From positions 992,001-1,056,000 of the forward strand of contig NZ_AP018222.1 of NCBI RefSeq assembly GCF_002368035.1: a stretch of 64,000 nt of DNA, in the 5' to 3' direction. Shown piece after piece: positions 27,230 through 36,185 of the stretch. The DNA is from Nostoc linckia NIES-25 (GTDB taxonomy: Bacteria; Cyanobacteriota; Cyanobacteriia; Cyanobacteriales; Nostocaceae). Positions within the stretch are counted from its first letter, which is position 1, and each line of letters starts with the position of its first letter. The position numbers were made by a program, and so were the translations under genes. Below the pieces are notes generated by a model. That model did no database searches, was not told where the DNA came from, and saw only the letters and a list, made by a program, of their open reading frames with translations.

Positions 27230-28330
27230 CTATAGAGCTTTGATAGCCTCTTTCACCTTCTCACTCACAGTTGCGATCTGTGCTGTTGACAATTCTGCAT
27301 ACATCGGCAGTGATAACTCTTCTGTGGCAGCTGATTCTGAGTGGGGAAAATCACCATATTGATAGCCTAAGTCAGAGTAAGCTGTTTGCAGGTGGACTGG
27401 GATCGGGTAGTGAATGCCTGTTTGAATACCCTGCTCGTTGAGCTGTTGCTGTAGATATTCGCGTTGGCTAGTACGAATTGCAAAGACATGATAAACGTGA
27501 CGGCTGTAAGGTAACGTTACAGGTGTAGGCACGGAGTCAGCTAAGAGTTGATTGTACTGGGCTGCATGTGCGATTCTGGCTTGAGTCCACTTTTCGATAT
27601 AGCGTAACTTCACCCGTAAAATCGCTCCTTGAATGCCATCCATACGGTAGTTATAGCCTTTGAGGACGTGGTGATACCTGCGTTCTTGACCCCAGTCACG
27701 TAGCATCTGCATGGTACGGGTGTATTCTGGATTCTTGGTAACTATAATACCGCCTTCACCATAAGCCCCTAAGTTCTTACCAGGATAAAAGCTAAAACAA
27801 CCAATATCGCCGATACTACCGACGCGCTGACCTTTGTACTCGGCTCCATGCGCTTGAGCAGCATCTTCAATTACAGTCAAACCATAGCGGCGAGCAATTT
27901 CCATAATTGGTTCCATATCTGCTGGTTGACCGTATAAATGTACGGGCAGAATGGCTTTTGTGCGCTCAGTTATGGCTTTTTCGATTTGGTTAACATCTAT
28001 GGTGTAGGAAACCGGATCGATATCGACGAAAACAGGTCTGGCTCCGGTGTAACAAATTGCGGCTACGGTGGCGACGAAGGTAAAAGGCACGGTGATTACT
28101 TCGTCACCAGCACCGATACCAGCAGCTAGTAATGCTAGATGCAGGGCGCTAGTACCTGTATTGACAGCAATACCATAATCTGCATTGCAGTAAGTGGCAA
28201 ACTCTTCTTCTAAGGCTTTAACTTCATTGCCCAAGATGAATTGGGTACTTTCGAGAACTTTTAAAACTGCGGTATCAATTTCGTTTTTGATGCTCAAGTA
28301 CTGAGCTTTTAAATCTACAAATGGAATCAA
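27230..28330 (-). CDS. DegT/DnrJ/EryC1/StrS-family sugar aminotransferase (WbpE-like)
   Basis: A 366-aa PLP enzyme. IPFVDLKAQYLSIKNEID is the family start, VIEDAAQAHGAEYKG holds Asp156, and CFSFYPGKNLGAYGEGG holds the Schiff-base Lys185. It starts at TTG 28330, which overlaps the TGA of the dehydrogenase gene as TTGA. This fixes the start and implies coupling. In Pseudomonas WbpB/E/D-type pathways this enzyme aminates the 3-keto sugar that the neighbouring dehydrogenase produces. Here that is inferred from gene order, and the sugar is not proven. Confidence 0.9.
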   Translation of the reverse strand: MIPFVDLKAQYLSIKNEIDTAVLKVLESTQFILGNEVKALEEEFATYCNADYGIAVNTGTSALHLALLAAGIGAGDEVITVPFTFVATVAAICYTGARPVFVDIDPVSYTIDVNQIEKAITERTKAILPVHLYGQPADMEPIMEIARRYGLTVIEDAAQAHGAEYKGQRVGSIGDIGCFSFYPGKNLGAYGEGGIIVTKNPEYTRTMQMLRDWGQERRYHHVLKGYNYRMDGIQGAILRVKLRYIEKWTQARIAHAAQYNQLLADSVPTPVTLPYSRHVYHVFAIRTSQREYLQQQLNEQGIQTGIHYPIPVHLQTAYSDLGYQYGDFPHSESAATEELSLPMYAELSTAQIATVSEKVKEAIKAL

Positions 28331-29355
28331 GCTGCTACCTCTGCTAAATTTAGTTCAATTAATTTGCCTTGTTGCTTCAAAGACTGGGTTGCAGCTTCGA
28401 GAATTCTCACTACCCGCAATCCTGCTTCTCCATCAGTCAGTGGGCGATCGCCTTTTTGAATACAATCAATGAAGTGCAATCCTTCTGTCTTCAGCGCCTC
28501 TGTAACATCCAACTTGGGCGACCACATATCCCCTGTGCGATAACCAATCATCATCTGGTACACGCTTTCAGCATTGCCGTTGACTGTAATACCCTTGTCG
28601 TAAATCTTCAGTTTCTCACTTGGTTCTAAGTCATCGTAAACAATCATCTGTTGACTACCACCAATCAATGTGCGGCGGATTTTCACTGGCGCCAACCAAT
28701 TGACATTGATGTGAGCAATGAGATTTTTATCAAAGAATAAGGTCAAGTAGGCAAGATTTTCTGGTTCTCCAGGAACGTGACTGACGCCTGTGGCTGAGAC
28801 AGCATAAGGCTGGGATGGCAGTACGTAGTTCATTATCGATAAATCGTGGACTGCCAAATCCCAAATGACATTCACATCATGCTGAAAAAGCCCCAGGTTG
28901 ACGCGTACAGAATCATAGTAGTAAATGTCGCCCAGAGAATTTGTGGCAATTAAATCGTGCATTTTGCGTACAGCACCCGTGTAAACAAAGGTGTGATCCA
29001 CCATTAACACTAGGTTGCGTTTTTCTGCCTCTTCAATCAGCCGCATTGCTTGTTCGGAGGTAGTTGTCATTGGTTTCTCTACCAACACATGTTTGCCAGC
29101 TTGCAATGCAGCTAAAGCTAATTCAAAGTGAGTTGAAACTGGTGTGGCGATCGCTACCGCGTCAATCTTAGGATCTGTAAATATATCTCGACAATCTTGA
29201 GTAACTTGGATAGCGGGATATCGAGCTTCTACTTTTGCCAGCAGTTCTGGTTTAAAGTCGCTGACTGTTTTTACCTGAACTCCTGGCATTTCGACAAAAT
29301 TTCTTACTAAATTCGGCCCCCAATAACCATAGCCTATGATACCGATATTAATCAT
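28327..29355 (-). CDS. Gfo/Idh/MocA-family sugar nucleotide dehydrogenase (WbpB/WlbA-like)
   Basis: A 342-aa protein. INIGIIGYGYWGPNLVRNF (about 2-20) is the NAD-binding loop, AVAIATPVSTHFELALAALQ follows, and LVEKPMTTTSEQAM holds the EKP motif with the catalytic-site Lys. DLAVHDLSIMNYVL contains the HD pair of the substrate site. It probably oxidises the 3-OH of a UDP-N-acetylglucosaminuronate-type sugar and hands the product to the coupled DegT enzyme. The start ATG 29355 follows a 205-nt gap from the acetyltransferase gene. Confidence 0.9.
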   Translation of the reverse strand: MINIGIIGYGYWGPNLVRNFVEMPGVQVKTVSDFKPELLAKVEARYPAIQVTQDCRDIFTDPKIDAVAIATPVSTHFELALAALQAGKHVLVEKPMTTTSEQAMRLIEEAEKRNLVLMVDHTFVYTGAVRKMHDLIATNSLGDIYYYDSVRVNLGLFQHDVNVIWDLAVHDLSIMNYVLPSQPYAVSATGVSHVPGEPENLAYLTLFFDKNLIAHINVNWLAPVKIRRTLIGGSQQMIVYDDLEPSEKLKIYDKGITVNGNAESVYQMMIGYRTGDMWSPKLDVTEALKTEGLHFIDCIQKGDRPLTDGEAGLRVVRILEAATQSLKQQGKLIELNLAEVAA

Positions 29356-29433
29356 GTTTTCCGTTGCTTTTAATTAATCAAAATTTATTGTCACTGTTAA
29401 CCACTGCCACAAAAATGTAGCAATAATTGATAG

Positions 29434-29460
29434 TTGAATCGCAATTTATTTGCGATTCAA
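29434..29460. repeat. Hairpin TTGAATCGCAA/TTGCGATTCAA
   Basis: An 11-bp perfect stem with a 5-nt loop in the 205-bp spacer between the acetyltransferase and dehydrogenase genes. On the minus strand it could attenuate read-through, but no T-run follows, so I do not call it a terminator. Confidence 0.5.
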
Positions 29461-29560
29461 TCTAAAAAGCTTTATCTTTGCAAAACTTCAGAATTCGCCC
29501 AGAAGTTACCTAATTTATGTAAAAAACTGAATTTGTTCAAACAACAGACAAGCAAAAATT

Positions 29561-30070
29561 TCACAAACTACTAGCTGAAATTTGCAAATTATGGCTGCGC
29601 TCGCGTACATCCCCTATAACGCGAGCGGGGACTCCAACTACAATTGCATAATCAGGAACATCGCGAGTTACTGTTGCTCCAGAACCGACGATGGCTTTTT
29701 CACCAATAGTTACCCCTGGCAGGATGGTAGCGTTACTACCAATAGATGCACAACGCTTCACTAAAGTCTTGATTGTATACCAGTCATCATCTGTTTTTAA
29801 ACTACCATCTTCATTGGTTGCGCGGGGATAAAGGTCATTAGTAAACATGACTCCATGACCAATAAAGACTTCATCCTCTAGGACAACGCCTTCACACAAA
29901 AAACTGTGGGATGAAATTTTACACCGACTGCCAATGATCACATCTTTCTGAATTTCGATAAATGTACCAATTTTGGTGTCATCGCCAATAATACAACCGT
30001 AAAGGTTCACAAGTTCGGGATGAAAAATTTTTACATTTTTGCCTAACTGGACATTATTATTTATTGGCAT
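29561..30070 (-). CDS. Left-handed beta-helix N-acetyltransferase (WbpD/WlbB-like)
   Basis: A 169-aa protein of hexapeptide coils. The segments are INNNVQLGKNVKIF, GCIIGDDTKIGTFIEIQ, VIIGSRCKISSHSFLCEG, EVFIGHGVMFTNDLYPR and ILPGVTIGEKAIVGSGATVT, ending PDYAIVVGVPARVIGD. FIGHGVMFTNDLYPR is the diagnostic piece of WbpD/FdtC-type sugar acetyltransferases, which N-acetylate the amino group put on by the DegT enzyme. The trio dehydrogenase, aminotransferase, acetyltransferase therefore suggests a diamino- or 3-acetamido-sugar branch. The first dehydrogenase of that route (WbpA type) is not in the window. Confidence 0.88.
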   Translation of the reverse strand: MPINNNVQLGKNVKIFHPELVNLYGCIIGDDTKIGTFIEIQKDVIIGSRCKISSHSFLCEGVVLEDEVFIGHGVMFTNDLYPRATNEDGSLKTDDDWYTIKTLVKRCASIGSNATILPGVTIGEKAIVGSGATVTRDVPDYAIVVGVPARVIGDVRERSHNLQISASSL

Positions 30071-30121
30071 AATTTCTTATATTTTGAAATCACTAGGAAT
30101 TTTAATGAGATTTTCTTTAAA

Positions 30122-31399
30122 TTAAGTAACTTGCCAAATTGCATCTTCTATATAAGTAGACTCATCTGGTTGATACGGATCGTCTGGTCGCTCCATACTG
30201 GGCGTTAAAATCTCAAACGGACAAATGTCTCTTAAGTTTTCAAGCAAAATTCCGCTATGAGCGCCATGACCCAACCAAGTTCTTAAGGTGTAGGAACCCA
30301 TATACAGCCTAAATTTGGCAACCTCACACCGAACAATAAATGTTCCTTTCTCCCAGCAAAATGGAGCTTGATGAGCTTCAAAAAAATAGAAGGCACAAAT
30401 AGGTTGTTCAAAAGCGCTGATAACTTGAAAGGAAAAACGCAAGTTTTCGTGAGGGTTAGTGATGTGAAGTGCAAATTCAAAAGTTATTGGCTTGCCCCAA
30501 TCGTGAAGTCCATATTCCTGAGAAGTGTGGACTTTTGCCCAAGCTATGTGGTTGCCAGTTTTTTTGGTAGGAGCTTGGTAATAACCTTGTGACTCAGAAT
30601 TATCTTTTTGTCCGGCTAGATATAATTGCACAGCTTTGCTAGTATCACCATCAAACTGAACGCTACCTTTAGAAAGTAGTATGCAACGTTTGGTGAGTTG
30701 AGCGATCGCTTGCATACTATGACTGACAAATAAAACTGTTCGTCCTTCTTTAGTCCCGACATCACCCATTTTGCCTAAGCACTTCTTCTGAAATGCTGAG
30801 TCACCCACAGCCAAGACTTCATCGACAATTAAAATCTCTGGCTCTAAATGGGCAGCCACGGAAAAGGCAAGGCGGACATACATTCCTGAAGAATATCGTT
30901 TGACTGGGGTATCCAAAAACTTTTCAACCTCAGCAAAGGCAACTATTTCATCAAATTTCTTTTGAATTTCGACTCTACTCATCCCCAAAACGGAACCGTT
31001 GAGATAAATGTTTTCTCGTCCCGTCAGTTCTGGATGAAATCCCGTTCCTACTTCTAGTAAGCTTGCTACACGACCTTTGATGGCAACGCGTCCCCTAGTC
31101 GGTTCGGTAATCCGGCTAAGAACTTTCAACAGCGTGGATTTACCGGCGCCATTGCGGCCAATAACACCAATGGCTTCACCCTGCTTAATTTCAAAGGAAA
31201 CATCTTTTAATGCCCAAAATTCTTCCCGCGTTGGGTTGGGCATTTTTTTGCTGCCAGGTTTGATAAATTTCTTGGCAACAGATTTAGCACTATCAGCAAT
31301 TACATCTCGTAGTGCCGTGTAGCGAATTCCTCCCTCTTGCTGGTGAGCGATAATATATTTTTTGCTTAAATTTTCTACACTAATCATATTTTCAGGCAT
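30122..31399 (-). CDS. Polysaccharide ABC exporter ATPase with C-terminal Wzt-type domain
   Basis: A 425-aa protein. Start at ATG 31399, with AAGGA 9 nt upstream, is preferred over GTG 31405. GVIGRNGAGKSTLL holds Walker A (GRNGAGKST 81-89), KRYSSGMYVRLAFS the signature motif (YSSGM about 169-173), and ILIVDEVLAVGD Walker B. Residues about 260-425 form the beta-sandwich extension typical of Wzt, which in E. coli O9a binds the finished glycan end. It pairs with the permease 15 nt upstream (stop 31415). Export of a lipid-linked polysaccharide across the inner membrane is inferred. Confidence 0.9.
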   Translation of the reverse strand: MPENMISVENLSKKYIIAHQQEGGIRYTALRDVIADSAKSVAKKFIKPGSKKMPNPTREEFWALKDVSFEIKQGEAIGVIGRNGAGKSTLLKVLSRITEPTRGRVAIKGRVASLLEVGTGFHPELTGRENIYLNGSVLGMSRVEIQKKFDEIVAFAEVEKFLDTPVKRYSSGMYVRLAFSVAAHLEPEILIVDEVLAVGDSAFQKKCLGKMGDVGTKEGRTVLFVSHSMQAIAQLTKRCILLSKGSVQFDGDTSKAVQLYLAGQKDNSESQGYYQAPTKKTGNHIAWAKVHTSQEYGLHDWGKPITFEFALHITNPHENLRFSFQVISAFEQPICAFYFFEAHQAPFCWEKGTFIVRCEVAKFRLYMGSYTLRTWLGHGAHSGILLENLRDICPFEILTPSMERPDDPYQPDESTYIEDAIWQVT

Positions 31400-31414
31400 C
31401 TGCACAGATCCTTG

Positions 31415-32260
31415 CTAAATTACGTCAGCAAATGTCCGTTCCATTTTGCGGAAGTACCAAATGCCACTCACTAATAACAGGGCAACTAATCCTAGAGACA
31501 GCGCAAATCCAGTCCAGTAAAGTTTAGATTCTCCCCCCAAGATTGCCCAGCGAAAGCCATCAATTACCCCTACCATTGGGTTCAAATAGTAAACTAAACG
31601 CCATTGCTCAGGCACAATACTGCTACTAAAACCAACGGGTGATATGTATAAGCCAAACTGGACAATAAATGGCACAATGTAGCGAAAATCTCGATATTCC
31701 ACATTCAAGGCTGCCAACCACAAACCGACTCCTAGTGAGGCAGCAAACGCAATGCTAATAAATAACGGTAAGGATAATATCCGCCAGCTAGGAACAAAAT
31801 TATACCAAGCCATCAGCCCTAAGAGAATCATCCCAGAAATCAGGAAGTCCACAAAGCTAACAATCACTGAACTAGCAGGCACAATCAGCCGGGGAAAGTA
31901 CACTTTAGAAATCAAGTTGGCATTACTAATTAGGCTGTTACTACACTCACTTAGGGCACTGGCAAAAAATTGCCAAGGTAGCAAGGCAGCAAACACCAAT
32001 ATTGGATAAGGTGCTGTTCCCTCTGAAGGTAATTTTGCTATTTTTCCGAAGATGACGCTGAAAACGAGCATCGTTAAAAATGGTCGAATCAGTGCCCAAA
32101 GCATACCAATTGCTGTTTGCTTGTAGCGTACTAAAATATCACGCCAAGACAGAAAATAAAATAGCTCTCGATAACGCCATAGGTCTTTCCAATATTGCTG
32201 CTCTGTTTGTCCAGCTTCAATTATTAACTCTCGCTCTGACGTAATTTTTTTACTACTCAT
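31415..32260 (-). CDS. ABC-2-type polysaccharide export permease (Wzm-like)
   Basis: A 281-aa protein. It has an N-terminal soluble part, then YFLSWRDILVRYKQTAIGML (about 35-54), which is the canonical ABC-2 start, and about six hydrophobic segments. PWQFFASALSECSNSLISN, MVGVIDGFRWAILG and YFRKMERTFADVI match the conserved ends of Wzm/TagG. With the ATPase immediately downstream it forms the exporter that moves EPS or O-antigen across the membrane. Start ATG 32260. Confidence 0.92.
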   Translation of the reverse strand: MSSKKITSERELIIEAGQTEQQYWKDLWRYRELFYFLSWRDILVRYKQTAIGMLWALIRPFLTMLVFSVIFGKIAKLPSEGTAPYPILVFAALLPWQFFASALSECSNSLISNANLISKVYFPRLIVPASSVIVSFVDFLISGMILLGLMAWYNFVPSWRILSLPLFISIAFAASLGVGLWLAALNVEYRDFRYIVPFIVQFGLYISPVGFSSSIVPEQWRLVYYLNPMVGVIDGFRWAILGGESKLYWTGFALSLGLVALLLVSGIWYFRKMERTFADVI

Positions 32261-32291
32261 ATATATTGATTAAAGACCACGCTTTTGAGCG

Positions 32292-32747
32292 TTAATTGAC
32301 AAACTGAAAATCTTTCATGCTGCGATAATTTAGCACCTTTGCCTGCCTGCGAGTGAATTCTCCCACGGAGGGGTTTCCCTGGGGATCGATCGCTCCTGTT
32401 ACCTGTTGCCAAAGTTCTTGCGGCGCTACAGAAACTTTATAGCTGCCCTGGTCTGACTTGCAGACGTGATACCAATTTGTCTGCTGGCACTGTTCGCACC
32501 AAAAGGCCTCTAACCACTCTCCCTCTAGAGAAACCGCGGTTTGATTGGCTACTAGCATCAACGCACTGCGGCGACTCATACCCCGCTGCTGCAACTGTCC
32601 TGCTTTATCAGCAAACAATTGATATTTTTGACTCCTACTTTCTAGGTAGCAACCATGATTTGGACAGTAGATAGCTCGCCGTTTTGAACGTTTCCGATTT
32701 CGATCACACCTTCTCTGCAATTCGACCCCCCACTTGAATAAATACAC
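32292..32747 (-). CDS. Conserved hypothetical with CxxxxC and CxxC motifs
   Basis: A 151-aa basic protein. YCPNHGCYLE (about 27-36) and FWCEQCQQT (about 82-90) supply two close Cys pairs, suggesting a zinc-ribbon-like fold. The first part is rich in Arg/Lys (RRCDRNRKRSKRR). I recognise no family. The gene lies 31 nt upstream of the Wzm start on the same strand but need not share its function. The start is uncertain. Confidence 0.6.
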   Translation of the reverse strand: MYLFKWGVELQRRCDRNRKRSKRRAIYCPNHGCYLESRSQKYQLFADKAGQLQQRGMSRRSALMLVANQTAVSLEGEWLEAFWCEQCQQTNWYHVCKSDQGSYKVSVAPQELWQQVTGAIDPQGNPSVGEFTRRQAKVLNYRSMKDFQFVN

Positions 32748-33543
32748 AACAAATTCTGGAAGGTTACGTTGGAGGAACTGAGATCAAAAAGACCATCAAA
32801 GCTCATCTCCTCAAGTTACAAACTAAATACTATTTAATTAAAGTAAGCTGATTCAAAAAGATTATTAAATCGTGAATTTGTTTTTTGTAATGTGGCAACA
32901 GGTTTAACCTTGTTTTTAGACAAGAATATTGATTGCCTATTTTTGTTTAATTAAGCGATCGTTTATCACTGTCAATCTGTCTTAGAGCATAACATACTCT
33001 GGTGACTTCATATTATCTTAATCAAACTCATCACAATCCAAACACAAAACTATTTTTGGCATTACATTATGTGGACAATTTTAAGCAAGAAAATAAGTAA
33101 GACTAATAAATCATTTATTGTTTATAAGTCTAACTGTTAGCTATTAGTATGAGTTGATTGTAAAAATTATTTTCTAGTTCAATTACGCATTAAACACAAC
33201 CCTCCGAAAAGTAAATTTTTATTGAATATGCAAGAGTTTTATTTAAGCAAGGTGTCGATCTAGCTTAAATAAAAAGGTAAATGTTTCTGGTAAAACAGTA
33301 CTTTGTACTTTGCCTATTGTGCCAGTGTTTCAATATTGAGAAAGTACTGCCAAACTCAAAAGATGATGGCAAATCTTACCATCAAGTCGGGAGCTTGGAC
33401 TGACCCTGCTAATAGGGTTTCACTGGTAGCAACAGGAGCAAAGGACAAAGGAGAATACTTTGCACCGTGGATTTTTGAGGATTGGTATGAGGCTAAAGGC
33501 CTTTGCAGCCTACACCAATCTGTATCGATTATTTCTTCAAAAA
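32748..33543. other. 796-bp gap, no convincing gene
   Basis: AT-rich sequence. A plus-strand frame at 33303-33569 (88 codons, MANLTIKSGAWTDPANRVS inside) is somewhat GC-richer than its surroundings but has no recognisable family and overlaps the converging GT4 gene by 26 nt. It could be a remnant gene. The minus-strand promoter of the 32292-32747 gene should lie just above 32747. I see nothing else. Confidence 0.5.
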
Positions 33544-34896
33544 CTATTTTGTATGGCTTTGAGACATAGCGATCGCATCATCAGATAAGATTGCTTGCTG
33601 CAAAACATCAAGGTATTGTTGAGAGATAATCTTGGGTGTGAAGTGCGATCGCAAGTATTGACGGCCTGATTTGCCCATACGCTCTCCCAATTGGGGATCG
33701 CGACTGAGTAAGCGAATAAATTGAGCTAAAGCATGACTATCTCCGTTGTCAAATGTGCCACCGCACTCAGCTTCAGCAACCAATTCTCTCAAGTATGAAT
33801 ACTCCGAACAAATCACTGCTATCGGTCGTCCCGATGCTAAAGCTGAGTAAAGCTTGCTAGGAACGACTAAACTCTCGGTGGATGCGTCTACACTAACTAG
33901 TGAAAGATCGCAAGCCGTTAATGAATAAGGAAGCACTTTTTTGTCTTGATATGGCAAAAATGTAAAATTCAAGAGTCCTAATTCATTGACTTGTTGAATC
34001 AATTCATCGCGTTTAGCTCCACCACCAATGCAGACAAATTGAATTGGTTCATCTTGCAGTTCTTGAGCAGCTTCGAGGATAGTTGCCATATCATGGCAGC
34101 GTCCCATATTCCCAGAGTAGAGTACGGTAAATTTGTCTACTAGCTTATGCTTCAAGGCAAACCAATTTTCTTCCTTGGCAATTGGCACAATTAATTCCGG
34201 GTTCGCCCAACTGTGGATTACTGAAATTTTATCGGCTACTTGGGGGCAGTGTGCTACTACTTGCTGTTTCATAGCTGGACTAAGAACCACAATTCCCTTG
34301 GCGTTTAGCCAAACCTGTCTGTTAATGCCACGCCATAACTTTGCTATCCAATTATCCTTTGAGATCACTCCCAAAGCGATCGCAATATCGGGATAAAGGT
34401 CATAGAGAATGCAAACATAGGGAATTTTAAACAACAAATAGCCCAGATATCCGATGACGGGCAAAAATGGTGGAGCTGTAGTTACCAACAATACATTGCT
34501 ACGCCGCCAAGCTTTGAGTAGATAGAGTGCAGAACGTAAGGTATATAAGATCCCATTGACAGCTTTACCACGAATTCGCCCCGGCCAAAGTTGGGCTGTG
34601 CGCGATCGTTGAACTCGGATTTTACCCATACGTTCAACCGGTAAAGCAGCCGTATGAGAGTCAAATGCATATCCTGGCTGACTTGTAAAAACCTCAATAT
34701 CAACTCCTTGCTGTCCCAATTGTTTCACCAGTTCCTCAATCAACTGTCCCGTAGGAGCATAGTCTGGTGGAAAAAACTGTGTGATCGCAGACAATTTGAT
34801 AGATTGCTGGGTTTTTAGAGAATAGTCATTTTTGACATCTATCCGTGTAGAAATGGATTGCAAAAGCTTTTGATTAATCCATTTATTCAGTTTCAT
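33544..34896 (-). CDS. WcaI/WbuB-like family 4 glycosyltransferase
   Basis: A 450-aa protein. AITQFFPPDYAPTGQLIEEL (about 37-56) is the characteristic opening of WcaI-like enzymes, VTTAPPFLPVIGYLGYLLF is the membrane-near strand, and ILYDLYPDIAIALG follows. The donor half has TVLYSGNMGRCHDMATILEA and VVPSKLYSALASGRP. The family makes the first or second glycosidic link on the undecaprenyl-PP carrier in EPS pathways. It is the upstream-most gene of the minus-strand EPS locus. Residues 1-35 form an unusual short leader. Confidence 0.88.
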   Translation of the reverse strand: MKLNKWINQKLLQSISTRIDVKNDYSLKTQQSIKLSAITQFFPPDYAPTGQLIEELVKQLGQQGVDIEVFTSQPGYAFDSHTAALPVERMGKIRVQRSRTAQLWPGRIRGKAVNGILYTLRSALYLLKAWRRSNVLLVTTAPPFLPVIGYLGYLLFKIPYVCILYDLYPDIAIALGVISKDNWIAKLWRGINRQVWLNAKGIVVLSPAMKQQVVAHCPQVADKISVIHSWANPELIVPIAKEENWFALKHKLVDKFTVLYSGNMGRCHDMATILEAAQELQDEPIQFVCIGGGAKRDELIQQVNELGLLNFTFLPYQDKKVLPYSLTACDLSLVSVDASTESLVVPSKLYSALASGRPIAVICSEYSYLRELVAEAECGGTFDNGDSHALAQFIRLLSRDPQLGERMGKSGRQYLRSHFTPKIISQQYLDVLQQAILSDDAIAMSQSHTK

Positions 34897-36185
34897 CAGT
34901 TGTATCCTGTCTTATAAATCTTGTTAAATACACTACTGAAATGCTCAAGCCATTAATTACACACAAAACTTGTCTTAATTAAGAAATATTTTAATTTGCT
35001 TAAAGCAAGTTGATTAATTTACTGGTATACATAGAGCCTCTTAATAAGCTGATGTATACAGACATATATACGTTAACGCAGTGCTAATTTTAGCCGCTTA
35101 AGTATGTCTATATCTATACATATACTTTTTAACTTGTATACACTATCTTTTGGGAACACGAGAACACAACAAAAAGCAAAAGTCTAAATCGCTACCCTTA
35201 TATTAGACATGTAATATTACTTTACAACAACGTCTTTTACAGGTTTCTAAGCAACTTTACTTGATGTCTAGATAACTCTAAAAGCTACTATGCACTGGTT
35301 TAACCGAAAAAATAAAGGGTCTGCGGTCATTGGGTTTAGGATGTTTTGGTTTACTTAATTGCAATTTGGGTTAGCAATATTTTTTACATATAAGTATTGA
35401 GTATTGTTTGAGATTCAATACTTTATTTTACATGTAACTTCCTACAAGAATACCATGACAAAAAAATGTTTCAAATCTACTGAGACACTTTACAAAAAAT
35501 TTATGTTTTGACAATTTAGATAAACAAAGACTTCACAAACTAGTTAATTTGTTGTAAGCAAATCTTGATACGTAAAAATTTGTATATTCCTTCGATCTAA
35601 GTAGTCAGTTTTGCGATGTTACTGGTAAGACAAGCATCAAGTTTTTTGGGGCTGAAGTAGTCTAGAAACTTAAATTAGTATTAAATTTTACTCAAATAAA
35701 AGATAGCATAGTTTTGAGAATAACAATTGGCAACTGACACAACGACATTTAAATTACTTTGGCTACAATTGATGTCAAAGATTTGTCACGTGCTTTATGC
35801 AAAGGACACTTTGGCATAATTGAAGATTCATTTTGAGTTCAGCTACGATATGGAACTAAAAAAATGTATACTTAAAAACAAAGATTTTGTGATCGTTGCT
35901 TACTCAGCGAGAATCTGAGAGAGTGAAAAACCTAAAATTATAACAATTGAAATCTAAGTAAGCGTTACCATAATAGAGGGTCAAAACTAAGCTAAAAGAT
36001 GCATTGATATTTAAAAGTTATCAAAATCTTGATTTCTGCCTCCCATTGATGACGGACTATACTAAGCAGTTTGCTAATTTGGGAGCTAATAATAAAACTT
36101 TGCATACTTGTTCCTTTAACTCGGAAGTGCCAAAGCTGTTATACACATTTTTTGTAACGTAAATTAATTAAGTATTTTTAAATAG
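34897..36185. other. 1.29-kb AT-rich divergent gap
   Basis: No coding frame is convincing. The region lies between a leftward glycosyltransferase and a rightward Wzz/BY-kinase, so it should hold promoters for both. GTATAC palindromes occur at 35025-35030, 35054-35059, 35136-35141 and 35866-35871, three of them within 120 bp, mostly as GTATACA or GTATACT. They could be regulator sites, but I cannot show it. Long A/T runs favour DNA bending. Confidence 0.55.

Noticed and set aside
33303..33569. 88-codon plus-strand frame
   Set aside because: No recognisable family, no ribosome site and it overlaps the converging gene by 26 nt. It is kept only as a possible remnant in the spacer note.
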